From NCBI GenBank assembly GCA_034670405.1, contig JAXDDX010000056.1, positions 2,046,001 to 2,110,000 of the forward strand: a stretch of 64,000 nucleotides of DNA, in the 5' to 3' direction. This document shows, in pieces, positions 32,551-46,160 of the stretch. This stretch comes from Hoplostethus atlanticus (taxonomy: Eukaryota > Chordata > Actinopteri > Trachichthyiformes > Trachichthyidae). The stretch's first letter is position 1. Every line of letters begins with the position of its first letter. Position numbers and translations under genes: made by a program. Under the pieces are notes generated by a model that saw only the letters and a list, made by a program, of their open reading frames with translations, was not told where the DNA came from and searched no databases.

Positions 32551-34179
32551 CATGATGCATGGGGGTGGTATTCATAACAGGATGCATCAGTTGTACTCCC
32601 TGAGTGAAGGCCATAGGCATTGTCGTTACTTGGTGGGTATTTGATTGATTCAAAAAGCACACTTACTGTAACTTGAGTCTGCACAGGCAGTCAGGGAGCA
32701 AAGGTCAGTCTACTGAGGGAAGAACTACATGACGTTTTGAAATGAAAATGTCTCAAGCCGTAGGAAGGAACACACAGCGGACAGAGAATGTCTCACGCTG
32801 TCAAGAGACATGACCTTTTCTTTCTTTTTCTTTGAGCGTCTCTTCGGTTGTGAGATTCAGTGTTTGTGTTCCTATCCAACAGTGTCCTTTTGAAGGAAGC
32901 ATGAAAACAGTCTTTTTCACAGCTCACATTTCTCACTTCAAGAGTACTTTACTTCAGTATTTTATTCATCAAAACACTTACGTCACTCAGCATTGATAAC
33001 ACAATAGATACCCATGTTGCAATATTTTCCTCTGAATATCATAATAAGATAAATATCAAACTTTCACGACCACAACAAGCCGTGAGGCATCCGATCTGAT
33101 GGTCAACACATTGGAACCAAAGCAATAAGCACTGCTGTGTTGTTAAACGTAACCTTGTGATGGAGTGTTCACATTTCATTTGTAAGCCCTATTTACAACT
33201 GACATTAACAAACTCGTATCTGGAGTGTGTGTAGAAACAGTGTCTCCAGTTCCTCTTGTAATATTTACGTCCTTTAAAAATTGATAGTAAACACTTATTT
33301 CTATTCATGCAGATGATACGCGTGGATTGGTGAGGACGGATTTGAAACTTCGGGCCATGAGAGAAGGAAAAGCCCAATAAATAACACCAAACTCGAATCC
33401 CACACAGCGAACATGTAATAGTGAATGTTTCCTCCATTTTAATCCTGTGCCATTTCATTAACACTGGAGAAACCCTCTTAATAATCCACACTATAAACCG
33501 GTGTAATCCATTACTAGGTATTTCATACTTAAAGGATGATGGAGTATATCCCCAATGATATGCCTCTTAATTAAAACACTAAAATACATTTGACACTAAT
33601 GATTCGTCTCCAGCCAAAACAAGTATGTGCACTCACAGATGGTTTTAAGTATTTGTGCTAGTCTGGCACCTTATTAAAAGCATTGTGATTCCTGATGAAT
33701 GAAGAGGGCCTTGATTTTCTTTCAGCATATCTTTTGTTTGGCAACATCTCTAATGAGCACCTTCCGGCCACTTTTATTTTTAAACACAGCCTTTTGCCAC
33801 TCTCTCACACAAAACACATGTTTGGTGTGCATAAGCAAAAACCATGTGGTGAATAATGTCACGCAATATTAAAAGTAGAGAGGTACTTTGTGTCCCGAGG
33901 TCTTTGTGATTAAAAGCAATACGCTTGTCAAAGAATTTTGCATCTCCAAAATGTCAACTTTAAATCTATGATGGAAAACAACTTTCCCTTTCAACACTTT
34001 TTCTTTTTAAAGTTCCACCACATAATAATGTACTGCGGCTAGTAACTGTGCAGCAGGCAAGACAATGTTTCTATCACTTTCAGTGTCAATCTGTTCACCC
34101 TGTCAGTTTGGCTCCTGGTCATATTTCTGACCACCGGATGATTATTCTTGGAATCCCAGACCGGCTGGGAGCATCTGGG

Positions 34180-34420
34180 AAGCAAATGAAAAAATACTCT
34201 CCCCTCCCTCAACAGCTATACCCTCGACGTGCCTTGAGCAAGTTGCCCGACCCTCACCTGCTCCAGCAGAGATGGTCAGTGGCCACCAGCAGAACACTGT
34301 GGTTGTACTGGGCAGCTCCCGGGTGTGTATGTGTGTAACTGTGTGAGTGTGAAGCAGGGCCTAGCTGGAAAACAGCAAGCGTGTTCATCCAATCTTCCCT
34401 GGATAAATAAAGGTTAACAA
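34180..34420 (+). mobile_element. SINE middle and 3' fragment
   Basis: Contains the CCTTGAGCAAG...CACCTGCTCCAG block, a GT-rich stretch and an ATAAATAAAGGTTAA tail typical of a fish SINE. The first block overlaps in kind with the 5' SINE fragment at 27051-27140, so both probably come from one family. The tRNA-like head is missing here. Confidence 0.65.
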
Positions 34421-34738
34421 CACAGTGCACACACACACACACAGAGGCTCACACTCCTGTACACATACACACAATACTGTCCTCACTCTCTTCCTGTGCA
34501 TGTTGCTGAGCCAAATGGAATCCTTAATGGACTTTTAGGGTCATCGGTGCTGGCTGGGCGCGATAGGATCAGTCCTGCTGTTATGACACCACTGGGACGA
34601 CTGGGTCGACAGTGGAACCGGACTGGGCTAATCTGCCCACAGGACTGACTCTATCAGCAGGCACATCTCTGCTGAGAATGAGATCCCTCTCACGACCTTC
34701 ACCAGATCCTTATCTTGGCCAAAAAACCTGTCTATTTA

Positions 34739-34768
34739 TGTGTGCGTGTGTGTGTGTGTGTGTGTGTG
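34739..34768. repeat. (TG)n microsatellite
   Basis: About 14 TG units with one CG. Confidence 0.95.
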
Positions 34769-35833
34769 AGAGTGAGTAGGTGTAAAGTCGTGCCTGTGTG
34801 TGAAATGTTGAGTTTGTAGGGGAGGGTCATTGAAAGGTTTGTGAGTGTGTATGGTGTTCACTTGCACATGTGTGGGGGTACACAGTACAGTCTGATACCC
34901 GCTTTGCCCTTTGCACTGTAAGCATCTTATTTCTATCTCCGCAAGCAAACTCACACCTCCAGATGCAACTTTTGATATGAATTCTGAGGAGACTCCAGAA
35001 CTAAGCCTCAGAGTGTGTGGAGGTCATTCTAACTGAAATTTGCTCCTTCTTCGATGAGGAATTGGAGCTTTTTTTTTCAGTTGGTCTGAGTTTGTTTCAC
35101 TCTCTGCTGATTTCTTCCCTCGACCTTGGTATCCCTTTAGTTGAAGTATTCCTCATACAGCATTATAATCACATTAGAAGACTATTATTAATGTTATAGT
35201 CAGAACATGAGTATAATATTTATATAATTTCCCAACAGAGTCATACTAGCTTCATAATGTGTTATAATGCAAGCCATATAGTGTATATATATGCATTGTG
35301 CATGCACTTAACCTGCACTGAAAATCATTGAAACAACAACATTCAAGCCCTTTGAATTTGGACACACAATAACATACACCCACTAACTGAATTAATTTGG
35401 CTTTATTAAATAATAATAATAAGCTTCGCTGCATTGAAGCAATGCGACCCAAATTAAATAGCAATAATTGACCGATGACTAATTCGGTCAGTAATCCAGA
35501 TGCCAACTGAAAATGATTGCCGTTCCAATAACATTATCTATTGGGCAACACTTGCACAACAGCTATTGCTTTTTCATGTCATCTGTGAAAATAACACAAT
35601 GGATTTTCTCTATTCGCATCAATCATCGCTAATAGCTGCAGCAAGATTGTCCTATGTCACACAAATATGTTCGTATCCAGGGAGTGACGAGACGGGTGGA
35701 TTTAACACCGAGAGGAACAACACTTGTATCATGCTTATCCACAAATGAGCACAGGTGGTTGTGAGTTTTGGCATTATATTCATGGTTGAGGCTGTGTGTG
35801 TTGAAATGCTCGATGTGTATTGCATGGGAAGTT

Positions 35834-35879
35834 AGAGAGAGAGAGGAAGAGAGAGACAGAAAGAGAGAGAGAGAGAGAC
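35834..35879. repeat. (GA)n microsatellite, imperfect
   Basis: GA-rich tract with AAG and ACA interruptions. Confidence 0.9.
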
Positions 35880-38487
35880 AACAGCTGCAGCTGGGGAAGG
35901 GGGAAATTGAAAAGTGTTAATCAGCATCTCAACTGTTTAATTGTAGAAGAGAATAGAAAATCCAATTTGTGTTTCTGCTATTGTCTAGCAAACCACAGTC
36001 GTCTCTGTTTTATGCACCTGCAACGGTTGATTAAATTGTGCCTTGAATCTGAAATGAGTCCAAGCAACATGAAAACAACATTGCTCTTGTAGAGTAGACC
36101 CGATTTATGCCCCTGACAAAAAAATAATTGTGTTTGCTATATTGTTTTGGTTTAATTTTACAAACAATTTGCTACAATTCCAGTTTTCTTGAGCCAGACT
36201 TTGTTATATTTTCCTTTTTAAAAAGGTATTCATGAGCTGAACTCTACCATAACGTGCGGTATAAAAAGGCAGAGGAAGAACAGAGGATGGAGTAAAAATT
36301 CTGGCTTGATTCATTTTCAACAGAATTTGGAAGACAAATGGGATTTTGTTTTGAAACGTTGCTTGGTAACCCATTCTGTATCTGTGGAATTGCAACTCAG
36401 AATTCATTTTCAGAAGGGAAACGAGACAATGGAGCTCTCTTGTTGCTGTGGGATGATCTGTCCTATGTGTTGAACACAAGGAGCTGATAAGACCACATGA
36501 TTCCGCTGTGTCGTCTTTCATTACAGCGAGCGGTAATGGAATCCATCATCTACCTTCCTGGACACCATCTATGACAGGATGAGAAACTGAGCTAAGAAGT
36601 GTGAGGGAGGGACATACAGTAGGGTCAATTTTAATGACACGTCTCAGTGGTGCACTGTATGTGGTATATGTCAGGTCCCCGGCTTGGTAGAATACTGCAG
36701 TACAAACAGTAATGTCGTTCCTGTTTCCAGGAAATATAAGGGCTTTAAAATAAGATGGCAGATTACAGGTGGCTACAATTCAGTTAATTCATTAATTTTG
36801 AGAAAATGTGACTACAAGTTGTAATCAGCATATAATATCTCCAGTAGTCATGCTCACTTGCACTCAGTTTGGAAGAAACGTGGACCGGGATGGGCTTTGA
36901 CATCAGGGATGCGAGGGAGAGGCGGGATGTGCGGTTCTTGATTGATTTTGTTTTTGTGTTTTTAAATATTTTTCAATCGTATTTATGTTAGCTTTAGTTG
37001 ATCAATCAGGGAGGGAAGTTATATGTGACTTCCCTCGTCATATATAACTCATTAGCAGCAACAAGTCTCTTCACATGGCTTATTTTGTGGCTTGCATTTA
37101 AAAAGTGAAGACAAGAGAAGAGTTGCTCAGGATGCACGGATGGCCTTCACTTGAATGCTGATGTGTAATAAAGTCATTAGATCTGATGCACACCGCACAA
37201 AGGTAGCCCGCCTCCACCAGAGCCGTAATTACTGCATAGCATCCTGTCAAAGTCAAGAAAGGCACAGGCTTTCAGATGGCCAGTCAGGGAGAGAGCTGGG
37301 CCTGCGGATGTAATAATCTATGGCTGCGTTGTCACTGACCCTGCATATGTGCTGCTTTGTAACTGAGTTAACGGTTTAGCTTTGGGAGTATTATTATTAT
37401 AGTTGTCTCCACTGTGCTCCACCGTGCAGGAGCTACTCAGAATATTTCCTTCTTTAGCATACTTTCGCTCAATCAGTTTGCTGCCAGATCCCTCCACCTG
37501 CCTTAAGGCATACGAAAAGAAACATTCACATTTTCCAAATAATCCTTCCTGGTAGTGGAGGAATGCTGCAGCGCCAGACCAGCAAGCATGCAGTAAGCAT
37601 ATATGCCCATATGATATACTGTAGATGCAGCCTCTGTTATTTATTCCTATAGAGTGCAGCCTGAGGCTAGTATTTATCACTACCTTCTCACAGCCATTCT
37701 ACTGAAACTTGTTCCTGCCACATCGTTGGCATTGTGGGTATGCAAGTCAAGAGCCTGTAGTCAGTTCTGCCAATCAGAAGCAATGCAATACTTGCGTCAG
37801 GTCTGTATTTAGCTCCAGCAATGACATGTGCTGTATTTAACATCTCAGCTCAGATGGCTGGGTCCAAGATGGAGGCCTGCAAGTGAATTATCATCTATTG
37901 TGCACATTTGAACCTATATATATACTAGAATATACTAGAACCTACACCCATTAAAATATAGCGGCTATAGTGGTTTTACTTATTCACATTGCATTTTATA
38001 GAAACACTGATTTTTCCCCTCCTATTTTTATGCTTCGAATGCTGTGTAAATGTACTTATGTATTTTCTGTCTTCTTGAGAGTCTCTGTTTATGCTTGACT
38101 GCACAACAATTAATAATAAGAGTAAGAGTTAAGAATAAACCGTAACCTTTTCCCTGCTCCAGCGAGGCTTAGCTTCAAAGGCACGCTCCCTTACTGGCCT
38201 CCTAGCAGTAAGCAGCGGGACTTGGCCACATCTCCGGCCTCCGATGGCCACATCTGTATGATGAGGCTGTATCAAACCCGTGTTGGTGCTTTGCCTTTGC
38301 TGAGGAGGATCCGATGTCCTACTTCATCCTGCTAGAGTTGAACAACACTAATACAAATGGCTCTGCAAATGCGGCAGAGAAATTGCTGGACACTTCACCA
38401 TCAGGATGTGACAATTAACTGAAGAGTCATTTGAGTGTTCTGACCCCAGAAATCCTCACATGCATCTTTAGACAAAACACACATGTG

Positions 38488-38635
38488 GTCCCCTGTAGCT
38501 CAGTGAGTAGAGCATGGCCCTAACACTGACAGGTTTAGGGGCCTGATTCTCACTGGGACCACCCATACTAAAAATGTATACACTCATGCTCCACTCAGAC
38601 GTTTGGGATAACATCTGCCAGTGTTATCCAGCATA
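38488..38635 (+). mobile_element. tRNA-derived SINE, near full length
   Basis: The tRNA-like head starts CCCTGTAGCTCAGTGAGTAG with a good A box (38496-38513) and a degenerate B box (about 38539-38555). It is followed by an AAAAATGTATACACTCA linker and a GACGTTTGGGATAACATCTG block that corresponds to the usual tail of this fish SINE type. Changes in the B box and the anticodon arm rule out a working tRNA. Confidence 0.75.
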
Positions 38636-39167
38636 CCTACCAAAACCTTGCTCTTGAATTCACACATTCAAGACATGTATGCACATGCAGACAGAGATAC
38701 ACACATCGCCATTCACACACACAGATGCAGTCATCACCCCTAAAGCAAGAGGTGTGTGTTATCATTTTCAGGCAAATAAACAACGTTAGTCAGAATACTA
38801 ATCTTGGTGTACAACCTCAGAGCATCGCTTCCATTGCCAGAGTATAAATAGCATAATTAGCCATGGGAGGAAACACAAATGCCACTTATCTCAGTAACCG
38901 CTGCGCAGCGTTCCACATCCCTCATGCATATTTCTCCCTCCAATCCATCCCCCGTTACCGCGCCTTTACCACACACTCAATATCTAAGACTGGAGGAGAA
39001 ATACCGGGATGGAGGGTCAGGAATCTGGGAAAACCGAGGGAGAAAGTTTAGTCCTGAAGGGAGAGTTCAGTGTGACGGATGAGCGAATGTGAGGTCTTAT
39101 GTCTGCTCTTCTACTAGCCGGCTGCATGCATGCATGCATGAGAAGACGCACACATATATAGATGAGA

Positions 39168-39213
39168 ACACACACACACACACACACACAGACACACTCA
39201 CACACACAGAGAG
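39168..39213. repeat. (CA)n/(GA)n compound microsatellite
   Basis: CA run with GACACACTC interruption, ending in GAGAGAG. Confidence 0.9.
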
Positions 39214-40357
39214 AGTCCTTTCTCAGAGGTCACCAAGCCAGACGTTGTCCACTGATGTGCAGAGCCACCAGGACTTTCAGTACAGTAATAGTCAACCAGA
39301 GGACTGTTGAGTGAACCTTGACACTTTGCTCAAATGTAAAGAAAAAAAGAGAAAATGGAAACACTTTACTTAAAGCAGGCATCTATACATTTTTGATATT
39401 ATAAGTTGGATATTATAAGGACATTGCACAGAATTGTGCCAAACTTCCTGCAAGAAAGACCAAGATTCAATCATCATGTTGGGGCTTACTTTGTGATAAT
39501 AGGTTACATTATCCCTTACTACCTTTACATTCATACAAGTAACTGTTTCAAAATCTAAAATGGTTGTACCAAAGTAATATATTGAAGAATAAGTGATATT
39601 TCCAGCCTAATCAATGTGGTAGATTCTTGTGGCTCACAGTGGTATTTAAAAAGGGTGAGAACAACGGCAGTAAGCTGGTGCAACACATTGAGGCTTTTGC
39701 ATAAAAACCTTGCATCTCCAGTCTTTGATTGTGCAAGTTTAATGACCTTAGGGTCCAAGAAACCCAAGCAAAACACATTGTATAGTTTAAAAATTCATGG
39801 GCAAAAATCTGAAAATTAGGCGATTTCTGTACTGCTGACTGTTGGGGATACAAGGTTTAAAACTAAGCACAGTTTCAACAGAGTTTCATCCCAAAATGAA
39901 ATATTCATTAAACAAAATGATGCCCATTCTGCCAAAATGATTGCTGGCATCAAAGTAAAGCATAAGATGGGTTACTGTTAAACTTATGTTTTATCTTAAG
40001 ATGTAGGATTACAAAATAGTTATGTTTCTGAATCATCTGTGTTTTTGAAATATTAACGGAGGAATTTAAAGAGTCAAAATTGATCCAAAAAAAAAATATA
40101 TATATACAGTGTTTTTTTAATGAAACCCACCAAATAAAAGTGTGGCAAGATCAGCATGTTGCAGAACTGACTAGAGGCAGGTTTAAGCAAAAGCCAAAAC
40201 ACCTCAAGAGATTTCAATGACTGCAACTGAACATCCAGAAAGATGATGATGTTGAATACAGACTTTATTCAAACTTTATTCATGATGGTGATGTGGAGCA
40301 TGTACAGTTTAATCAAATACTGTGACTAATTGATTATTACATTAGTATGTATTATTA

Positions 40358-40361
<4 letters not shown>

Positions 40362-40398
<37 letters not shown>
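40362..40398. repeat. (CA)n microsatellite
   Basis: About 18 CA units. Confidence 0.95.
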
Positions 40399-40400
<2 letters not shown>

Positions 40401-42445
40401 ACTACCTTGCACATGTCTGGCTAATGGTGTCATTCATGAGAAGTTCTCAACAATCCATATTTCATTTCCTGCAGGGTTGCGGGAGGCATCTCCCCAGTGG
40501 TTTCCCACTTGTCAAACTGTCACATCTCAAAGGCCTCGGAAGGAGAATGAATCTGTCAATGTTTGCCAAAACCCCGAGACATCATCTTCCTCTTTCTGTT
40601 TCTGTGATTTTTTTGCATCTCTTCTTTCTCAGACTTCAGCTGTGTCAGTTGTGAGATTCTATATGAAATGTTGGGCAGTTGTGAAGTACAACTCTCATTA
40701 GGACTCTAAAACATAGCAGCACTAACAAGATGGAAAATGAAAAAAATAATTTCTTTCTTTTAACCTTTGCATCCCAGCCCCCGACCCCCACCGCGGGAAA
40801 ACAACAAAGCAGACTTTACTGCCTATACAAACAAAGGGCACAAACATAACAAATCTTGTCTAAGACAGTAGACAGAAAAATAATGATATCTGCTACGTCA
40901 ATGTATTTCACAGGAACTCTTTTCAGACTCCAGCAAATATCCTGTTGATGAAGTGTTATGCCTTTCTAAACTTGAAGCGGTCATCTATAACTGCAACTTT
41001 TAGTTAATGAGTTAATCTAATCCAGGGAAATTGTTATATTTTTCTTTTTAATCTTTTCTGGTAGCACCTTTAATAACTGACAAAGGGTTCCCCCGATGGG
41101 TAGCTTATCATTCAAAGAGGTCAAAACGACTTATAGTTGGCTATATAACTCAGATATATAAGTACTCAGAACTCAGAACTAAGTCAAACTTACGAATACA
41201 CCTAAATTTAAGGTATATGGCCAAATAAGTGGTGGATTGTTTATCTTCAACTCATTCATGTGTCTTTTGTTGTCAAATTCCTGCTGCTTTTTCTTATTTC
41301 TTTTTTTTCTATTCTACATTATTTTAATAGGATCCTCATCACTGCCACCAAGATGACTGCTAGTCTTTCTGCCATCCACAACCCCAGGACATCACCACCA
41401 AATGACCTATCATTAAAGGGTGCCTGCCCCAAAAACGAAACCATATAATGGGAAATGCCTTAAGGAATAATTTTAAAAGAGATGTGATGGACAAAATTAC
41501 CCAAAAAGTTTCCCTTAAATGTGAATATAGTTTTATAAGTGATGTCTAAAGGGAGTAAGTCTGTCCCTGGGCTATCATTTAAGTTATCTCACCATGAAAT
41601 TTAAATTGCAGTCTTCATAAGCTTGTAATGGTGCGCTATATTATTCACGAGGTTATGATTACACCGTTTGTATCCTCTGAATATTCAAAATGTGACAAGA
41701 GGAAATGTTTGGAGCTAATGTGATGTGGGATAGTATATATACTGTGATGTATGATGGAATAAAACACGGCAGCATTTACACATCCCAAGGTTGCCGTGAG
41801 CATACATGGGTTGCCATTAAAGTTCATAGATAACCTCATAGTCTATTTTGACTTCATCCTTTCATAATGAATTACTTTCAATTACTGCCACTCCCAGTCC
41901 ACATGCTCCATTTACATGGGAAACCATGATGGTGATATTCCTTTACTGATGTAATAAACCTGGGAATGTGAGAATTTGTAGAAAATGAATGTGAAAGGTA
42001 TGCTGCAGAGATTAATTGGGGGCTTGGGGGAGAGAGGAGAAACAGTGTGTGTGTGTGTGTGCATACCTATGTGATTCTAGTCTTGCCTGAATGTTAAAGA
42101 TGGCTCACTGTGGAGATGGATTGCAAGCCAGTAGGGAAAGAGCGTAATTATGATGTGCTGGGAAGCAATGTGAGAGCTGTCTTAAGAACTGGCCCTCTGG
42201 CCGTCAGATACTCAAACATACTTCATGACATCACATGGCCAATTACACCGCGTGTCAGTCAGTGATTTATTGCACCAAGGCTCGATGTTGCCTGACAGAC
42301 AGTTGGAAATGAGTGGCCGATTGTGTTGTATGTTCTTAGATAAGGTTTTATCTACTTGACGGGACAACACCACTGAAGGGAAAACAGCATGTTACCAGCT
42401 TACACCCATGCAACAATTTGTACACAAACACAGAAGGGCACATGA

Positions 42446-42475
42446 ACAGCACACACACACGCACACACACACACA
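42446..42475. repeat. (CA)n microsatellite, imperfect
   Basis: CA run with one CG interruption. Confidence 0.9.
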
Positions 42476-43294
42476 TAATCCGCTGATTCATTTGCACTGG
42501 ATCAACCTGTGTTGGTCTAGTTTCTTGTGGTGGATGAATTCAATTAAGAGAGAGCTGTGCGGATCATCGCCATTGTTTATAATGGCTCACAAAATAAAAC
42601 ACCACCTCTAACTGCACCTTAATGCACACTTGTACCAAATAATTATGAAATAGAGGCCATATGTGCTGAATTTGACTCCCCATATGTTCAGGCATGCTCT
42701 GCTTGTAGCTTGTAATCATACAAATCACTGATGGTGTGCAGCTCAATAATAGTCATATAACAGCACCTTAAAAAAGGTAGTATGAGAGGGAAAAGGATGA
42801 ATTTGTGGTATTTGTGCCATGGCTAAATTAATGGTAGCTGCATTCTCTACTCAGAACAAAGTAATTACTGTCATTTTATAAATGTTACCCGTCTGTGGGA
42901 AAAATTGAAGGCCACATTAAAGCACGGGGGGGGGACGAGGATGGATGGAATTTGCATGCTGATAAATGCAGACTATCAGATTTTCACTGAATGAATCGAT
43001 GTCCTCCTTGTTCCAGTGGTGTAGTAAATATCAACGTGTAGGCCCAATACCACTGACTAACTTGAGAGCAACATATCGATCAAAGATTGTTCTCCGGTTA
43101 GTATATGTTATCTTTCTTCAACAAAGGCTTATAAAGGGGAAACTTGGTTTTATTAGGACCCAACACTAAAGCCATACTTACTACAATGCTGCCATTGCAA
43201 CTTTAGCATAATATTGGACCTCATAAAAGCCGCCATAGGAGCTTGCTCCAAATCCACCTGCTGCTGTCAGAAATCCCTCATGATGAATCACATC

Positions 43295-43312
43295 ATCTCT
43301 CTCTCTCTCTCT
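43295..43312. repeat. (CT)n microsatellite
   Basis: About nine CT units. Confidence 0.9.
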
Positions 43313-44044
43313 GTACACTTCACTGGTGTCTCTTGGTTGATATTAAATTTGTGCCAGACAGCTTTCTGAGACAATAAAAATGCAGACATGGTGGGATTTA
43401 ACAACTGAAGATGAGAAATCCAGACAAAGATTGGAGATGACATTTTTTATCATAGAGGGGGTGGAACATTCATTATGAAAGCCTTCAGCTGTGATACACA
43501 ATACTGCCATCACCCCGGCCTCTGCTACAGGAAAGGTGAAACTTAATCCGATTGGGGAGATTACACAAACATATTTTTATCCCCTTTGTTCCTGTCGAAA
43601 CACCACAAGTCTTGTCAACAGACAGGCCCCTGTCTAATCCAGCCTTTCTGATTTATCTGTGAGTCTTGCTACTCTTGATGCCCTCCTGTTTGCAGGCTGG
43701 GGATAACATAAGGTCACCTCGTTGGCAGTCTGTGTGTAGTGGGCTCAGGAGGCACTAGGGTTCAGAGGGCTGTGAAAGTATCTGAGTCACATGCTAACTC
43801 TGAAGGGTTATATACGATTACTGAGGATATACAGCAGGCGAGAGAAGTGGGGTGGAAAACTGAAAAAGTTAACCCTTGTGTCTATATGGGTCCCTCAATG
43901 TCTCTGTAAGAGAATCATTGTGCAAAAAAAATGATGTAGTTGCTGAGTTGCTGAGTTAATAATAAAGACATTGTGAAAGTTGGCTTAATAAAGATACAAA
44001 ATATTCATTATTTGATCAAATTAAATGTGATTTGTATAGCAGAC

Positions 44045-44084
44045 TTACATGGACTAAGCTCTTCCGGCTTTCTAGTCCATGTAA
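44045..44084. repeat. Perfect 12-bp inverted repeat
   Basis: TTACATGGACTA at 44045-44056 and its exact reverse complement at 44073-44084, with a 16-bp loop. It could be a hairpin or the remnant of element ends. Confidence 0.9.
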
Positions 44085-44219
44085 AGGGTTACTTCAAGAT
44101 TCTCTAGCAATGTTGCATCCATTTTGGTCTTCACAAAAACAAATCCAGTATATCCAATAGTTTATAACAACTATTGCATTATTATCGCTCGTTTGTTAAC
44201 TCTTAACTAACTCATTTTG

Positions 44220-45180
44220 TAGTACCTACTGTTGCCAAAATGATGACTTTTCAGACCCCCATTGTGACTTTATTTCTCAAAAAACGACTTTTCGAACCAT
44301 CGGGAAAAATGTGTTGTTGACTCCCAAAAATGTCTGTTGACTCCCAAAGGATTTTGCGACAAACTGATGTCGCTGATGTCAATGCACGTATATTTGCACT
44401 ACTTGCTTGTTTAATAGAAAGAGGTCTTATCACAGCATTTCCCATACACAGTGTAGCCCCTCCCTCTGGTAAGGGTGGGGGGACAGCAGAGTGTCTCTGC
44501 CTTTCTATAGCGAACGCAGGCTTCCATCTCACTGGCCCAGAGTAAGCAAATGGGAGAAGAAACATATAATAGAGGACCCGTAATAAGATCTCTGTCTCTT
44601 TCATCGGTGTAACAAATAGATTCATCGGCAAATAAGCGCATGACAACATCTGGCGACTTTTTGAGCAGCCAATAGTTACTTTTCTTGGAAGAGAGTGAGC
44701 AACACTGGCAGTACCTGATGTAAAGTTGTAGACAAATAACTGGCCAAATGTAGACGATGTGGTGTCTACATTTCCAGTGCAGCTACAATGAAAATTGTAT
44801 TTCCAGGCCCTCAGAATCAAAGAGTTCTTCCAATACTTTACATTTTGTACCGGCTTTCAACAATCATACAGGGACAAATCTATCGTAGAAGAGGCAGAGG
44901 TACCAATTCTCCATAATGCAATACAGCCACAGCTTGCATCTGTAGCATGTGAAATTCCTCCTCAAATGGTGTTTGTGTAATTTCTACAACCAGGCATTGC
45001 ACAACATCGTATTGTTCTCTCTCCGCTCACACTTTTTCTCGTCTGGAAAAAAACTATTCTGCAGTCACTACGGCTTTCTCCACCTACACAGCACAAAGAC
45101 GCCCTTCTCTGGAGGATTCTCTGGGGTCCTTCTCTTGTTGAAAATCATCCTAGGAAATGTAGGAAATCACTAACTAAAGT
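44220..45180 (-). other. Region with the longest open frame; probable decayed element
   Basis: A 190-codon stop-free minus-strand frame (44251-44820) has no ATG near its upstream end, only TTG. Its protein shows no domain, signal peptide or repeat pattern that I know. Upstream on the minus strand a short Cys-x-x-x-Gly-Cys-like stretch faintly recalls a THAP zinc finger start but is soon interrupted. Mixed GC and a GAGAAATAAAGTC-type end hint at a transposon relic. Not called as a gene. Confidence 0.25.
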
Positions 45181-45255
45181 AAAAGAAGCAGGTTGAGAGA
45201 AAGTGGTCACACTAAAAAAAAGAATTACAGCATTTATCACAAAATTACTCCTGGA

Positions 45256-45292
45256 ATGCATTGAAGATCACAAAGATGCATTGACGATCACA
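45256..45292. repeat. 17-bp direct repeat, 20-bp period
   Basis: ATGCATTGAAGATCACA at 45256-45272 recurs at 45276-45292 with one change. A local duplication. Confidence 0.8.
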
Positions 45293-45294
45293 GT

Positions 45295-46155
45295 GTAAGA
45301 GTACAGATTATTCAAGGGTAGATTTGCCCATTAATATGTTAATAAATGGTTTAGTAGCAAAAGAGGATCTTCTGCAAACAGAGAACTTTGTCATGAACAG
45401 ATTGTAATTACAGCATTTGCAATTGCACTACTTAATAGCCTCGTAAACATGAAGACATGTATTCAGCCTTAGTCAAGTGCTAGTTCAACATGAGTTCATG
45501 CATTAACTGATATTAGTTAAGGAAACTTTACTATAGTGTTAGCAAAAGCAGCTTCTAAAGACTGATTTCATGTTCATAGGAGCTCCACACTTCGTATAAG
45601 AGGATAGATGATTACTTGGTTGGAATATTTATCGCCAAGCTTGCAGGCCTCGACTATCCAGCTATCTCTCTCCCCATTTGGAGCCTTATTTTTTAGTGTC
45701 TGTGACTGGTGCAGCACCTTCACCTGCCACTTCTGTCCTTTGTATCCTGTCTCTCCACGACTGATCTCCGCAGCTGTGCGATTATTTCAGCAGCACTGCA
45801 GTAAATGTCAAGGCCATGAACATGTCACAAGGCGGCCAGGATATGCCTGTTGTCTTAACCTTATGCTGGGGGAAATACAATTAGACTAAAGGGTAGGTAA
45901 GATGCGTCCGTCTTAATACACATTCACACTGCAGTTTTTTTCTACAATGCTCTGCTAATGAGTGACCAATAGGAGCACGTCCAGCAGTAACGACATGCTA
46001 GCACATCATGCTAATGCCATGCCTTGTGGCTTCTGTTGGCCTGGGATACTGTATTTCTCTAAGGCAACTAGATCAATTTCTCACAGGCTTCCATATCAAA
46101 AGCATAAACAAATGATGTACAGTTTGCCCCAGGTAGAAGTAGCCTTTCTGAAATC
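45295..46155. other. Non-coding tract
   Basis: No gene or element ends seen. Confidence 0.5.
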
Positions 46156-46160
46156 CTATC

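Larger units (their letters stand above)
31070..34130. other. Non-coding tract
   Basis: No gene seen. 33400-33800 is repeat-poor with several TTAATTA-type words and looks like possible conserved non-coding DNA. Open frames (up to 100 codons at 33189-33491, minus) have no recognisable domain. Confidence 0.45.
34421..38485. other. Non-coding tract
   Basis: No gene seen. It contains microsatellites at 34739-34768 and 35834-35879 and a 9-bp inverted repeat (TCAGTCCTG 34569-34577 with 34640-34648). The 120-codon minus frame at 37318-37680 has no recognisable domain. Confidence 0.5.
38640..44040. other. Non-coding tract with microsatellites
   Basis: No gene seen. Low-complexity patches include (ATGC)n at 39123-39140, TA-rich 40090-40115, and G9 near 42927-42935. 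Open frames are short or repeat-driven. Confidence 0.5.

Noticed and set aside
38488..38560. tRNA gene
   Set aside because: The A box is good but the B box is degenerate, the arms do not fold well, and SINE body sequence follows directly.
44251..44820. 190-codon open frame, minus strand
   Set aside because: It lacks an ATG near its upstream end and has no domain, signal peptide or splice context; a stop-free stretch of this size can occur by chance in 64 kb.
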